The position numbers and the translations under genes are program-made. Below, in pieces: positions 38,996-47,696 of a DNA stretch of 64,000 nt; within the stretch, counting starts at the first letter, position 1, and each line of letters starts with the position of its first letter. The notes under the pieces were generated by a model, which made no database searches, was not told the origin of the DNA, and was given only the letters and a program-made list of their open reading frames with translations. Location of the stretch: NCBI GenBank assembly GCA_049680185.1, contig JBAUHI010000027.1, forward strand, positions 108,733 through 172,732. Direction: 5' to 3'. Source of the stretch: CAMLHU01 sp049680185. GTDB lineage: Bacteria; Gemmatimonadota; Gemmatimonadetes; Gemmatimonadales; GWC2-71-9.

Positions 38996-40570
38996 TCAGG
39001 GCGTGGCGCGACGCAGCCGTTGCATGACCGCCACGGCCTCGGGGATGCGGAAGAGCCGTGCGCACGCGATGTACCCGACCCCGAACACGACCAACACGAA
39101 CGTGCTGGCCAGCAGCCCCTGATGCGTGCCCAGCACTCCGAGCGCGATCCACGCGATGCCAGCGGCGATGACGGCAGCTCCCCAGAGGCGCACCAGCTCG
39201 CCCGAGTGCAGGCCGGTCCGTCCGATCCGACGGTCCATCGCGCGCTGCAGGAGGAGGAACTCCACCCAACCAGCGATACCAGCGGCGATCGTGAGGCCAG
39301 CAGGCCCCCAGCGCCCATCGATGCCCAAGGCCTCCCGCAACGGGAACGCGGCGGAGTAGCCGAGTGCCGTCACCAACGCCACGCGGATGACCCCGAACTT
39401 GAGCGGCGTCCGGGTGTCGCGCAGGGCGTAGAACGCCGAGGAGTAGAGTCGTGCCTGGGTGGTGGCGAGCAGGCCGACCGACGCGCCGGCGAGGATGGCC
39501 CAAACGGTCGTGCTGTCATCGACGGAAAATCGGCCCGACTGGAAGATGATCCGCGCCATCACGGCGCCGAGGCCAAAGAAGCCTGCCGCCGAGGGGACCA
39601 CGAAGAAGGCAATGCGCCGGATGCCGGAATCCAGGCGTCCTCGGAGCTGGTGGGCGATCTCCTCCTGGCTTCCCACGGCGCTCGACATCGTCGGGAGCTC
39701 TGCCGCCGACACGGACATCCCGAACAAACTCACTGGAAGGGTGTAGAGGGTCTGGGCGTACGCCAGATGGGCCACGGCGCCGGTCGGCAGCGGGCTCGCG
39801 AGCACGACGTCCACGTACGCGCTGATCTGCACCACGCCCCGGCTCACGAACGCAGGGATGAAGTTGCGGACCACCTCACGCACGTGGGCCGATGTGTGGT
39901 CCAGCGAGGGGCGGAAGGCAGTGAGGAGGCGCACCACTCGGGGCACTTGGACCAGGACCTGAAGTGCGCTTCCTGCCACCGAGCCCCAGGCCGCCGCGAC
40001 GGCGAGGCCGGACTGGTCGGTGCGCCCGCCGAAGAGGAACAACGTGCCGATGATGGCCAGGTTCCAGAGGACCGGGGCCGCGTACGACAGGAAGAATCGT
40101 CGGTGGCTGTTGAGAATTCCAAGGCACCACGCCGAGAGCACGAGCAGCCCGGTCCCCGGGAAGACGATGCGGACGAGCTGGATCGTCAGGACACGCTTCT
40201 CACCCGTGAAGCCCGGCACGATCAGGTCGATCATCAGCGGCGTCGCAAGGACCCCGAGCAACACCAGCACCGAGACGCCAAGCGCCAGCAACCCGCCGAC
40301 CGCCCCGGCCACCCGGTCGGCCTCTTTCGGATCATCTTGGGCCAGCAATCCGGCGTACACCGGGATGAAGGACGCCGAGAGGGCGCCTTCGCCGAAGAGG
40401 TTCTGGAGGAAGTTCGGGATCTTGAAGGCCGCCTGCCATGCATCGGCCGCGGCATCGGCGCCGAGGAAGTGGGCCACCACCTTGACCCGCACCAGGCCCA
40501 TCAGGCGGCTGGCCAGGATCCCCAGCGCGACAAGAAACGCGCCGCGGCGGACGTTGCGTTCGGAGGTCAG
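38996..40570 (-). CDS. murJ: Lipid II flippase MurJ with apparent CTG start
   Basis: MOP-family transporter that flips lipid II for peptidoglycan synthesis. Family blocks follow the first helix: MGLVRVKVVAHFLGADAAADAW, AAFKIPNFLQNLFGEGALSASF, then about 13 further membrane segments. The first in-frame ATG (40501) cuts off most of helix 1; upstream the frame reads on as VRRGAFLVALGILASR, the expected helix, but contains no ATG, GTG or TTG. CTG 40570 overlaps the stop of the upstream gene as CTGA and gives a normal length of 524 residues. No Shine-Dalgarno is evident, so translational coupling is likely. Confidence 0.88.
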   Translation of the reverse strand: MTSERNVRRGAFLVALGILASRLMGLVRVKVVAHFLGADAAADAWQAAFKIPNFLQNLFGEGALSASFIPVYAGLLAQDDPKEADRVAGAVGGLLALGVSVLVLLGVLATPLMIDLIVPGFTGEKRVLTIQLVRIVFPGTGLLVLSAWCLGILNSHRRFFLSYAAPVLWNLAIIGTLFLFGGRTDQSGLAVAAAWGSVAGSALQVLVQVPRVVRLLTAFRPSLDHTSAHVREVVRNFIPAFVSRGVVQISAYVDVVLASPLPTGAVAHLAYAQTLYTLPVSLFGMSVSAAELPTMSSAVGSQEEIAHQLRGRLDSGIRRIAFFVVPSAAGFFGLGAVMARIIFQSGRFSVDDSTTVWAILAGASVGLLATTQARLYSSAFYALRDTRTPLKFGVIRVALVTALGYSAAFPLREALGIDGRWGPAGLTIAAGIAGWVEFLLLQRAMDRRIGRTGLHSGELVRLWGAAVIAAGIAWIALGVLGTHQGLLASTFVLVVFGVGYIACARLFRIPEAVAVMQRLRRATP

Positions 40571-40848
40571 TCGGCGGACCGGGGCGGAAGGGCATTCGGG
40601 CGGGGCGGGTCTTCGATCAAGCGCTGGAGGAACTGGTTCTCCTCCTGGAGCAGCTCGACGGAGCGATGGAGGTCATCGACCTCCCCTTCGAGGAGTTCGA
40701 CCTTCTTGGCCAGGTCGGACAGCACGCCGGGGACCGGCTCTGGTCCCGCCATCCGGCGAGCGAATGCCCGACCGATGGGCGACTCGAAGAGGATCGCCAG
40801 CACGGGGATGATCAACACCGCCAACAGCGCGACACCGAGGTAGATCAT
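40567..40848 (-). CDS. Small membrane protein with coiled coil
   Basis: A 93-residue protein: an N-terminal membrane helix (MIYLGVALLAVLIIPVLAILF), a short linker with PIGRAFARRMAGPEP, and a coiled-coil (about 43-78, VLSDLAKKVELLEGEVDDLHRSVELLQEENQFLQRL) ending in a Pro-rich tail. It resembles phage-shock PspB-type or divisome-linked coiled-coil proteins in shape only. Its stop is embedded in the murJ start, so expression is coupled with lipid II flipping, hinting at a cell-wall role. No family is recognised with confidence. Confidence 0.75.
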   Translation of the reverse strand: MIYLGVALLAVLIIPVLAILFESPIGRAFARRMAGPEPVPGVLSDLAKKVELLEGEVDDLHRSVELLQEENQFLQRLIEDPPRPNALPPRSAD

Positions 40849-40856
40849 GCGGGAGT

Positions 40857-42389
40857 CTACCGGGCGCTCGGAGCGGGTTCAAGGGCAGTGTCATACCATC
40901 GGTCGACCGCATCCGCCAAGGCCGGCAGGAACCCTGGGCCGTAGCGAGCCAGCCACGGCGCAACCGTGAGCACCCGTTCCTGGGGTGCGTCGTCGGGATG
41001 GAGCGCCACGCGCAACCGCCGAAGTTGTCGGAGTTCATCGGACCCCTTCCGCTTGAACGCGCGGATCAGCTTTCGCTCCGCCTGCTCGGCCGCGAAGACA
41101 CTCCGGCCGCGCAGGCCCTGCATGGCCCGCACCAACGTCGGATCCACCGCCGGCGCGAGGCGCGCGAGCACCTCATATGCGGAATCGACATTGTCTCGCA
41201 ACGCCTTCAGCGTGTCCAGCACCTCCGGCGGGAACTGGCGTCGAGCAAGCAGCGTCTCGACGGTGGCGCCATTCGTGAGGATGTCATCCACCGACAGCGC
41301 CAGCTTGGGCAGGAGGCGATCCACGAACGGCTCGATCACGATCCCCGACCAGCGCGGTACCGGCCGCTGCCGATGGATACCGAGCGCCGCATAGATCGGC
41401 TCCGTCAACGCCAGGTATCGGAGTTCGCCCGGTCCGCCGACGTACGCCACCGTCGGGAGCAGGGCGGACTCGACCACCGGCCGAAGCAGGACGTTGGGGG
41501 AGAGGCGCTCGGGCTGTTCAGCGGCGATCAGTCCCAACTGCTGTTCGGAGACCGCTTCCCCGCTCCGCCGGGTCACATAGCCACCGGGAGCGACGATGAG
41601 GCGATCACGGCCCTCCTGTGCCTCGAGCATGACGAGCGTGGCACCTTCACCGACGACGACGCCGGGGTCCCGGTCCATCCCGCGCAGCTCGATGGCGCGC
41701 CGGGCGAGCGCCGCATCGATGGAACGGGAATCGGAGGCGGCACGCACCAGGAGTGGCGCCATGGTGCGGCGGGCGACGATATGGGTCGGATCGAAACACA
41801 CGATGCCGAGCGGGGCCAGCAACTCCGCGAGCGCGCCGGCATACGCACCGGCCACCGTGGCACCGTTCCGGTAGTGGCCGGCGAGCCATCCGATGGTCTC
41901 AGCGCGGAACTCCGTCCCTTCGAGGTCGTGGTCGAGTTGCGTCAGCGAATCGGTCGCCTCGATCGCGAGCGGCTCCCGATACATCGGCGTGAGCGGGGAC
42001 CCCGGGGGACGGTCGGGCATCCGGACGTGGCGCAACGTGCCATCAGGCGCGGGCCAGGCCGCGTGGCTGGCCTCGATGAGATCATGGTCATCCCCGGCGA
42101 GCCAGAAGACCGGGACCACCGGCCGCTGCCAGCGCGCCTGGAGCCGGGCCGCCAGCGCACGAGCGGAAAGCGCCTTATGGATGGTGTAGGCGGGACCGGT
42201 GAAGAGCCCCGGCTGCTGTCCGGTGGTGACGACCAGCACGTCGGGGGAGCGAAGGTCCTCGATCCGCGGGATGGCCCCCCGGACGGCCAGGAACGCCTCG
42301 GTGAGGCCGGCCGCCACGCCGCCAGGCCGCAACGCGGGCCAGTCCGGACGTGCGATCGGGGTGTCGAGGAAGCGCAGGGTCACCGACAT
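40857..42389 (-). CDS. bshC: Bacillithiol biosynthesis cysteine-adding enzyme BshC
   Basis: Proposed ligase adding cysteine to glucosaminyl-malate to complete bacillithiol. The 510-residue length fits. The hallmark TGQQPGLFTGPAYTIHKALS is at residues 56-75, followed by VPVFWLAGDDHDLIEA and, later, YVGGPGELRYLALTEPIYAALG. The C-terminal part has the expected long coiled-coil (EQAERKLIRAFKRKGSDELRQLRR). BshA and BshB are not in the window. Presence of bshC predicts a bacillithiol-based thiol system; the DinB-like protein at 3123 could be related, but that is speculation. Confidence 0.93.
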   Translation of the reverse strand: MSVTLRFLDTPIARPDWPALRPGGVAAGLTEAFLAVRGAIPRIEDLRSPDVLVVTTGQQPGLFTGPAYTIHKALSARALAARLQARWQRPVVPVFWLAGDDHDLIEASHAAWPAPDGTLRHVRMPDRPPGSPLTPMYREPLAIEATDSLTQLDHDLEGTEFRAETIGWLAGHYRNGATVAGAYAGALAELLAPLGIVCFDPTHIVARRTMAPLLVRAASDSRSIDAALARRAIELRGMDRDPGVVVGEGATLVMLEAQEGRDRLIVAPGGYVTRRSGEAVSEQQLGLIAAEQPERLSPNVLLRPVVESALLPTVAYVGGPGELRYLALTEPIYAALGIHRQRPVPRWSGIVIEPFVDRLLPKLALSVDDILTNGATVETLLARRQFPPEVLDTLKALRDNVDSAYEVLARLAPAVDPTLVRAMQGLRGRSVFAAEQAERKLIRAFKRKGSDELRQLRRLRVALHPDDAPQERVLTVAPWLARYGPGFLPALADAVDRWYDTALEPAPSAR

Positions 42390-43096
42390 CGCCCCGCAAA
42401 GATGGCGCGCGGTGCGCCCGGTCGGGGCGGGCCGCCGTCGTAGTCGCCGAAACGATGGACGACCTCGACCCCGGCGGCGGCCAGCAGGGTTGCAAGTTCC
42501 TCGGGCGTGAAAAGCCGCACTCGCTCCACGAAGCTTCGCCCGTCATGGGTCAGGATGGTCTTCGTCACGATCCGTCCGTCCGGAGAGAGGGCCCGGCCGA
42601 CCTTCGCGATGCGTTCATCGACCCCGTGGATCTCGTGCGGCACCAGCGATCCCCTGACCGTGTTCGCCTCCAGGAAATCCAGCACGAACCAACCGCCGGG
42701 CCGCACAGTGCCGGCCATCGCTTTGAGCGCATCGGTATGCTCGGCCTCGGAGTCAAAATAGCCGAAACTGGTAAAGAGATTGACGCCGAGATCGACGGAC
42801 CGCGGGCGGATGGGCGGATGGCGCAAGTCGCCACGGATGAGGGGGGCGCCCGTCACCTGCCGGGCGCGTCGGAGCAGGCTCCACGAGAGATCGAGGCCGA
42901 TCGGCCGCGCGCCCGCGGCGGCGAGAGCGCGCGCGTGCCGGCCGGCACCACATCCGAAGTCGAGGACCCGCCAACCGACCTGCCACGGTAGCGTGCGCTG
43001 CAGCAATGCCACCAGTCGGTCGGCGTCCGCATCATCGCGATGCGGGTACAGGCGCAGGTACTCCTCGCCGAACCATTCCTCGAACCACTCGGTCAT
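42380..43096 (-). CDS. SAM-dependent class I methyltransferase
   Basis: A 238-residue Rossmann-fold methyltransferase. Motif I is WRVLDFGCGAGRHARALAAAG, motif II region is GLDLSWSLLRRARQ, and a later GGWFVLDFLEAN matches motif IV-V. The substrate is unknown. It overlaps bshC by 10 bases and directly abuts rlmH, so it is in the same operon; the neighbours do not reveal a common substrate. UbiE-like and small-molecule methyltransferases are the nearest look-alikes. Confidence 0.82.
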   Translation of the reverse strand: MTEWFEEWFGEEYLRLYPHRDDADADRLVALLQRTLPWQVGWRVLDFGCGAGRHARALAAAGARPIGLDLSWSLLRRARQVTGAPLIRGDLRHPPIRPRSVDLGVNLFTSFGYFDSEAEHTDALKAMAGTVRPGGWFVLDFLEANTVRGSLVPHEIHGVDERIAKVGRALSPDGRIVTKTILTHDGRSFVERVRLFTPEELATLLAAAGVEVVHRFGDYDGGPPRPGAPRAIFAGRCR

Positions 43097-43564
43097 TTAC
43101 CGGCCCTTGTGATACGGCTCGCCCTGCAGGATGGTGCACCCACGATACAGTTGCTCCAGCACGATGATCCGGGCCAGTTCGTGCGGGAACGTGAGCGGGC
43201 CAAGGGACCACCGACCGGATGCGCGCGCGAGGAGCGAAGGCGCCAGGCCAGTGGACCCTCCGATCACCAACGCGACGGGGCGCGCCTCCAGCCGCCATCG
43301 CTCGATCCGGCCGGCCAGGTCCCGGCTCGACCACTCGGCACCTTCGCGCGCCAACGCCACGACCGTGGCCCCGTCCGGCACCGCATCCCAGAGTCGCTCC
43401 GCCTCGGCGGCCTGACGGGACACGACGTCCTTGACCCGTCCTGCCTCCTTCACCTCGCGTTCCGTGACCTGGGCGTAGCGGCGGAGCCGGGTGAGGTACT
43501 CATCGCACGCCGCGCGGAAGCCGGGGCCGCGCAGGGCCCCGACCGCCACGAGCGTGATGCGCAT
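43097..43564 (-). CDS. rlmH: 23S rRNA (pseudouridine1915-N3)-methyltransferase RlmH
   Basis: SPOUT-class methyltransferase acting on pseudouridine 1915 of 23S rRNA in the 70S ribosome. The 155 residues match the family. The C-terminal knot has FVIGG-type VALVIGGSTGLAPSLL, WSLGPLTFPHELARIIVLEQ and LYRGCTILQGEPYHKGR, close to the canonical YHK-G ending. ATG 43564 shares one base with the gdhA stop (TGATG) and gives the expected MRITLVAVGAL start. Confidence 0.95.
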   Translation of the reverse strand: MRITLVAVGALRGPGFRAACDEYLTRLRRYAQVTEREVKEAGRVKDVVSRQAAEAERLWDAVPDGATVVALAREGAEWSSRDLAGRIERWRLEARPVALVIGGSTGLAPSLLARASGRWSLGPLTFPHELARIIVLEQLYRGCTILQGEPYHKGR

Positions 43565-44871
43565 CAGGCGTACAGTCCGCGGAGCCGGTGGACCGCCGCC
43601 ACCCGTTCGATCGACAGCATGTAGGCCGCGATGCGATTGTTGACCTTCTGGCGGTCGGCCATCCCGACGACCTCGTCGAAGGACCGTACCATGATCCGCT
43701 CGAGGCGCTCGTTCACGAGGTCCTCTTCCCAGAAGTAGCCGCCGCGGTCCTGGACCCACTCGAAATAGCTGACCGTGACCCCGCCCGCGTTGGCCAGGAT
43801 GTCGGGGACCACGAAGATCCCCTTCTCTTCCAGGATCGTGTCCGCCGCCGCGGTGGTCGGGCCGTTGGCGCCTTCACAGATGACCTTGGCCCGGACGGCG
43901 CGGGCATTCTCGCTGGTGACGACGTTCTCGAGCGCCGCCGGGACGAGGACCTCACAATCGAGGCCGAGGAGATCGGCGTTGGACACCGCTTCCGCCTTCG
44001 GATATCCCTGCAGGAAACGATGGTCCCGCACCCAGGCGAGCACCTCTGGGATATCGAGGCCCTTGGGGTTGTGGATGCCGCCCTGCTTGTCGCTCACGGC
44101 CACGATCGAGGCACCCCGCTCCCGCAGGAGCTTGGCGCTGATCGACCCGACATTCCCGAACCCCTGGACCACCACCCGGGCGCCCTCGAGCGGGATCTTC
44201 AACCGCTTCAGGGCCTCACGGGTGACGAACATGACGCCCCGGCCGGTGGCCTCTCGTCGACCGAGCGAGCCGCCCATCTCGATCGGCTTCCCGGTCACCA
44301 CGGCCGTGACGGTGTGGCGCTTGTGCATCGAGTAAGTATCCATGATCCACGCCATCACCCGCTCGTTGGTGTTGACGTCCGGGGCTGGCACGTCGGAGTC
44401 GGGGCCGAGGGTGTCGATGATGGCAGAGGTGTAGCGGCGGGTCAGGCGCTCGAGCTCGGTGTTCGACATCGTGGCCGGATCGCAGATGACGCCACCCTTG
44501 GAACCGCCGAACGGCACGTTGACGACGGCGCACTTCCAGGTCATCCAGGCGGCGAGGGCCTTCACCTCATCGAGCGTCACGTTCATGTCGAACCGGATGC
44601 CGCCCTTGGCCGGGCCCCGCGAGGTGTTGTACAGCACCCGATATCCGGTGTAGACCTCGACGTCCCCGTTGTCCCGCAGCACCGGCACGGAGACGATGAT
44701 CTGCTTTTCAGGGTTGCGAAGGACCCGGTAGAGCCCCTTGTCCAGGCTCAATTTCTGGGCGGCGAAGTCGAAACGTGACATCATCGCTTCGAAGGGGTTC
44801 CCCTCATGGAGGAAAGTGTCCTTCTCGGGGCGCATCACGGTCTGGGTCGGACGAGGACTTGCGGTGGTCAT
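43564..44871 (-). CDS. gdhA: Glu/Leu/Phe/Val dehydrogenase (probable glutamate dehydrogenase)
   Basis: Oxidative deamination of an amino acid, most likely glutamate, with NAD(P). The 435 residues have the substrate-binding and catalytic lysine region GPAKGGIRFDMNVTLDEVKALA, PFGGSKGGVICDP, the nucleotide-binding VVVQGFGNVGSISAKLL and NAGGVTVSYFEWVQD. Family length and motifs fit hexameric NAD-type GDH; leucine or phenylalanine specificity cannot be excluded. It lies 28 bases after lpxK and one base overlap before rlmH, so it connects the lipid A block with the rlmH-murJ group. Confidence 0.93.
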   Translation of the reverse strand: MTTASPRPTQTVMRPEKDTFLHEGNPFEAMMSRFDFAAQKLSLDKGLYRVLRNPEKQIIVSVPVLRDNGDVEVYTGYRVLYNTSRGPAKGGIRFDMNVTLDEVKALAAWMTWKCAVVNVPFGGSKGGVICDPATMSNTELERLTRRYTSAIIDTLGPDSDVPAPDVNTNERVMAWIMDTYSMHKRHTVTAVVTGKPIEMGGSLGRREATGRGVMFVTREALKRLKIPLEGARVVVQGFGNVGSISAKLLRERGASIVAVSDKQGGIHNPKGLDIPEVLAWVRDHRFLQGYPKAEAVSNADLLGLDCEVLVPAALENVVTSENARAVRAKVICEGANGPTTAAADTILEEKGIFVVPDILANAGGVTVSYFEWVQDRGGYFWEEDLVNERLERIMVRSFDEVVGMADRQKVNNRIAAYMLSIERVAAVHRLRGLYA

Positions 44872-44899
44872 ACGGGTAGGCGGAGCTCTCCTGGCGCGG

Positions 44900-45952
44900 T
44901 CAAAGGGACATTGCTTGCGCGGGCGTCACGACGGCGTCGAGTCCCGCAATGAACGCCTCCCCGCCCCGCTCCCACGCGAGATCGAGGATGGCGACCAACG
45001 GTTCCGGGGCCCCGGAGGGCCACCGGCCACGCAACTTCACGGCATCTTTCTCGGTGATCACGACGTGATCAGCCTTGCCGGCGGCGCCAGCGAGCCACGC
45101 GACGTCCTCATCACGGTACATATGATGATCCCTCCACGTGGCCACCTGGACCGCAGCACCGGCGAGTTTCACCTGCCCGACGAACGCATCCGGATCTCCG
45201 ATGGCGGAAGCTGCCACCACCCGCTTGCCACGGATCGTGTCTGCCGGCCAGCGGCGACCGCTCACGAGCCCTTCGAGCGCCGTGAGCCCCAAGTGCGCCA
45301 CCGCGACCGGCCCGGACACCCGCCGCTCCAACGCCGTGGCCAGCTCCGCTGCAGCCTCAGCAGTCGCACGCTTCCGGGTGACCACCACGGCGTCGGCCCG
45401 GTCCAGCGCCTCCCACCCTTCGCGCCACGGTCCCGCCGGCAGGGTCCACGGTACCGCGCGGGTCGCCTCGGCGCTCACCACGAGCACATTGAGGTCACGG
45501 ATGACGTCCAGTCGCTGGAAGGCGTCGTCGAGCACGAGCACCTGTGCGCCCTTGGCCAGTGCGAGCTCCGCGCCGGCGACCCGATCCGGATCGGCGACCA
45601 CCACACCTGAGGGCACGGCCCGCGCATGGACCAGCGTTTCGTCACCGCTGCCGTATCCGCGTAACAGGATCCCCGGGATCAGGCCCCGGGATGTGTAATG
45701 CCGGGCGATCCAAATGGCCACCGGCGTCTTGCCAGACCCGCCGACGGTGAGGTTCCCGACCGCCACCGAAGGCAGCGGCAGTTCGTGGCGCGCCCACCAG
45801 CCCCGGCGATAACCGGATGCCCGGACCACCATCACGACACGATACATGAACGAGAAGGGGAGCAGCGCCAGGCGGACCATCCGCGCATCGATCCGTCGGC
45901 TCGTCCAGAGCCAGCGGATGATCCGGTGTGCATCGCCCCGTCGCGCGGTCAT
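44900..45952 (-). CDS. lpxK: Tetraacyldisaccharide 4'-kinase
   Basis: Phosphorylates lipid A disaccharide at the 4' position on the inner membrane. The 350 residues contain an N-terminal membrane-associated segment, the P-loop GGSGKTP (71-77) in SVAVGNLTVGGSGKTPVAIW, LRGYGSGDET and LVLDDAFQRL (the characteristic DDGFQ variant) and the late HVVITEKDAVKLRG. ATG 45952 overlaps the stop of the upstream acyltransferase by four bases. The Kdo transferase WaaA, often next to lpxK, is not present in the window. Confidence 0.95.
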   Translation of the reverse strand: MTARRGDAHRIIRWLWTSRRIDARMVRLALLPFSFMYRVVMVVRASGYRRGWWARHELPLPSVAVGNLTVGGSGKTPVAIWIARHYTSRGLIPGILLRGYGSGDETLVHARAVPSGVVVADPDRVAGAELALAKGAQVLVLDDAFQRLDVIRDLNVLVVSAEATRAVPWTLPAGPWREGWEALDRADAVVVTRKRATAEAAAELATALERRVSGPVAVAHLGLTALEGLVSGRRWPADTIRGKRVVAASAIGDPDAFVGQVKLAGAAVQVATWRDHHMYRDEDVAWLAGAAGKADHVVITEKDAVKLRGRWPSGAPEPLVAILDLAWERGGEAFIAGLDAVVTPAQAMSL

Positions 45953-46578
45953 GGATCGTCCCTTGTGAGCGCTTCCAACGCGCTGGTCGCACGCCGCATC
46001 CCCTCCGCCAGCCCCTCCGGTCCCGCCGCCACCAGGAATGGCTCGGCATATCGCACTCCGATCCGGGTGAACGGCTTCGGCAACCGGAAGCGGTCCCAGG
46101 AACGGAATCGCCACGCCCGCTCGGGCACCGCATGGAGTGCCACGACCAACGCACCACTCCGTTGTGCGGCCGCGGCAACGCCGGGCTTCATCTCTCGACG
46201 GGGACCGCGCGGACCATCCGGCGTGAACGCTACCGTATGCCCGGACTCCAATTCCCGCACCGCGCCGAGCAGCGCCCGGGTACCGCCTCTCGTGCTGCTG
46301 CCGCGGACCAGTCGGTAGCCCAGCGCCGAACCCAGATCCGCCAGATATCCGCCGTCGCGCGCCTCGCTCACGACGAGGGTGATACCCTGCCCGCGGTGAT
46401 GCCACACCAGCGGCAGGAGCGACTCGTGCCAGCACATCATCACGATCGGCCGCCCCGATCCCCTGGCCTCCTCCCACCACCCGGTCCCTTCGGGACGCAT
46501 CCGCCAGCTCGAGCCCAGCGTCCGGACCAGGGCCGGGCCCAGTACCGCGCCGACCCGGGGCGAGACCTTGATCCTCAT
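45949..46578 (-). CDS. DUF374 lysophospholipid/lipid A acyltransferase-like protein
   Basis: A 209-residue protein of the DUF374 family, distantly related to the LpxL/PlsC acyltransferases. Visible are an HESLLPLVWHHRGQG block (the H-x4-D-like catalytic area), the FTPDGPRGPRREMKPGVAAAAQRSG stretch typical of DUF374, and RFRLPKPFTRIGVRYAEPF. In other diderms this gene lies between lpxB and lpxK or waaA and is suspected to act on lipid A, which matches here. Exact acyl donor and position are unknown. ATG 46578 overlaps the lpxB stop. Confidence 0.85.
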   Translation of the reverse strand: MRIKVSPRVGAVLGPALVRTLGSSWRMRPEGTGWWEEARGSGRPIVMMCWHESLLPLVWHHRGQGITLVVSEARDGGYLADLGSALGYRLVRGSSTRGGTRALLGAVRELESGHTVAFTPDGPRGPRREMKPGVAAAAQRSGALVVALHAVPERAWRFRSWDRFRLPKPFTRIGVRYAEPFLVAAGPEGLAEGMRRATSALEALTRDDP

Positions 46579-47696
46579 CGGTCGAGTAGCCGAGCGGCCA
46601 GGTCCGCCACCCGGGCCGCAGCGCCGGGTCCGCCAAGACGTCGCCGCACCTCGGTGAATCCGGCGCGTTGGGCCTCGCGAGCAGCCGATCCCGCCTCGAG
46701 GAGGGGGGCGATCTCGGCCGAGAGCGCCTCGACGGTCACCCGAGCCTGCAGGACCTCCGGGACGACCTCTCGCTCGGCGATCAGGTTGACCAGGCTGAAC
46801 CAGCGCACGTCGGTGAGTCGGCGGCCGATGATCCAGGTCAGCGGATGGACCCGGTATGCCATCGCCATCGGGACATCGGCGATGGCGCACTCGAGCGTGG
46901 TCGTTCCGGACTTGGCCAGCGCCGCATCGGCCGCCGCGAAGACCGGGACCGGATCGTTGCGACGGAGGATCAGGGGGCCGGGGTCGGGATACTCTCCAGC
47001 CGGGGTGGCCGCCACCACTGCGTGGCTGCAGCGGCCTTCCTGAAGCATCCGACGGGCGGTATCCCGGAACGCTGGCCATAGCGCCCGGACCTCCTGCCCA
47101 CGGCTGCCCGGGAAGATACCCAAGACCCGCCCATCGGGGGGGATGCCCAGCTCGGAGCGAGCCTCGGCCTGCGAAGGCCAGTGGCGGTCCAGGAGCGGAT
47201 TCCCGACATACGTGGCGTCCAGTCCCAGATCCCGGTAGAACCGCTCCTCGAAGGGGAGGATCACCGCCAGGCGATCGACCACACGGCGCAGGACCTTGAT
47301 CCGCGATCGATGCCACGCCCAGAGTTGGGGTACGATGTAATACAGGACCCGCACCGCGTTGCGATGCGCCGCGGTGGCGAGGCGCAGGTTGAATCCCGGA
47401 TAATCAATGGGGATGACGAGGTCGTACATCCGGCCCGCGAACTGGGCCTCGATCTGGCGGAGCAGACGCAGGTGGGCCGGGATCTTCCCCACGACCTCGG
47501 CCAGGCCGAAGGCCGTGTACGACTCCATCGGGTAGAGCACCCGGGCACCGGCACTCGCCATCCGGGGGCCGCCGAACGCGTCGATGACCGCATCCGGGAG
47601 CCGGGTACGGAGTGCCTCGACCAATCGGGCGCCGTGGACGTCTCCCGAGGGTTCACCCGCCGACAGGAAGATCCGGACCGGCCGCCGCTCTGTCAC
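46575..47696 (-). CDS. lpxB: Lipid-A-disaccharide synthase
   Basis: GT19 glycosyltransferase joining lipid X and UDP-2,3-diacylglucosamine. The 373 residues have FLSAGEPSGDVHGARLVEAL at the start, the VIPIDYPGFNLRLA block, YYIVPQLWAWHRSRIKVLRR and the C-terminal KSGTTTLECAIADVPMAMAYR. All family motifs are intact. It begins one base after the stop of the GnnA-like gene and overlaps the DUF374 gene. Confidence 0.96.
   Translation of the reverse strand: MTERRPVRIFLSAGEPSGDVHGARLVEALRTRLPDAVIDAFGGPRMASAGARVLYPMESYTAFGLAEVVGKIPAHLRLLRQIEAQFAGRMYDLVIPIDYPGFNLRLATAAHRNAVRVLYYIVPQLWAWHRSRIKVLRRVVDRLAVILPFEERFYRDLGLDATYVGNPLLDRHWPSQAEARSELGIPPDGRVLGIFPGSRGQEVRALWPAFRDTARRMLQEGRCSHAVVAATPAGEYPDPGPLILRRNDPVPVFAAADAALAKSGTTTLECAIADVPMAMAYRVHPLTWIIGRRLTDVRWFSLVNLIAEREVVPEVLQARVTVEALSAEIAPLLEAGSAAREAQRAGFTEVRRRLGGPGAAARVADLAARLLDR

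Noticed and set aside
38453..40843. Long open frame on the plus strand opposite uvrC and murJ
   Set aside because: Antisense to uvrC and murJ, highly charged low-complexity composition, no start signal; a shadow frame.
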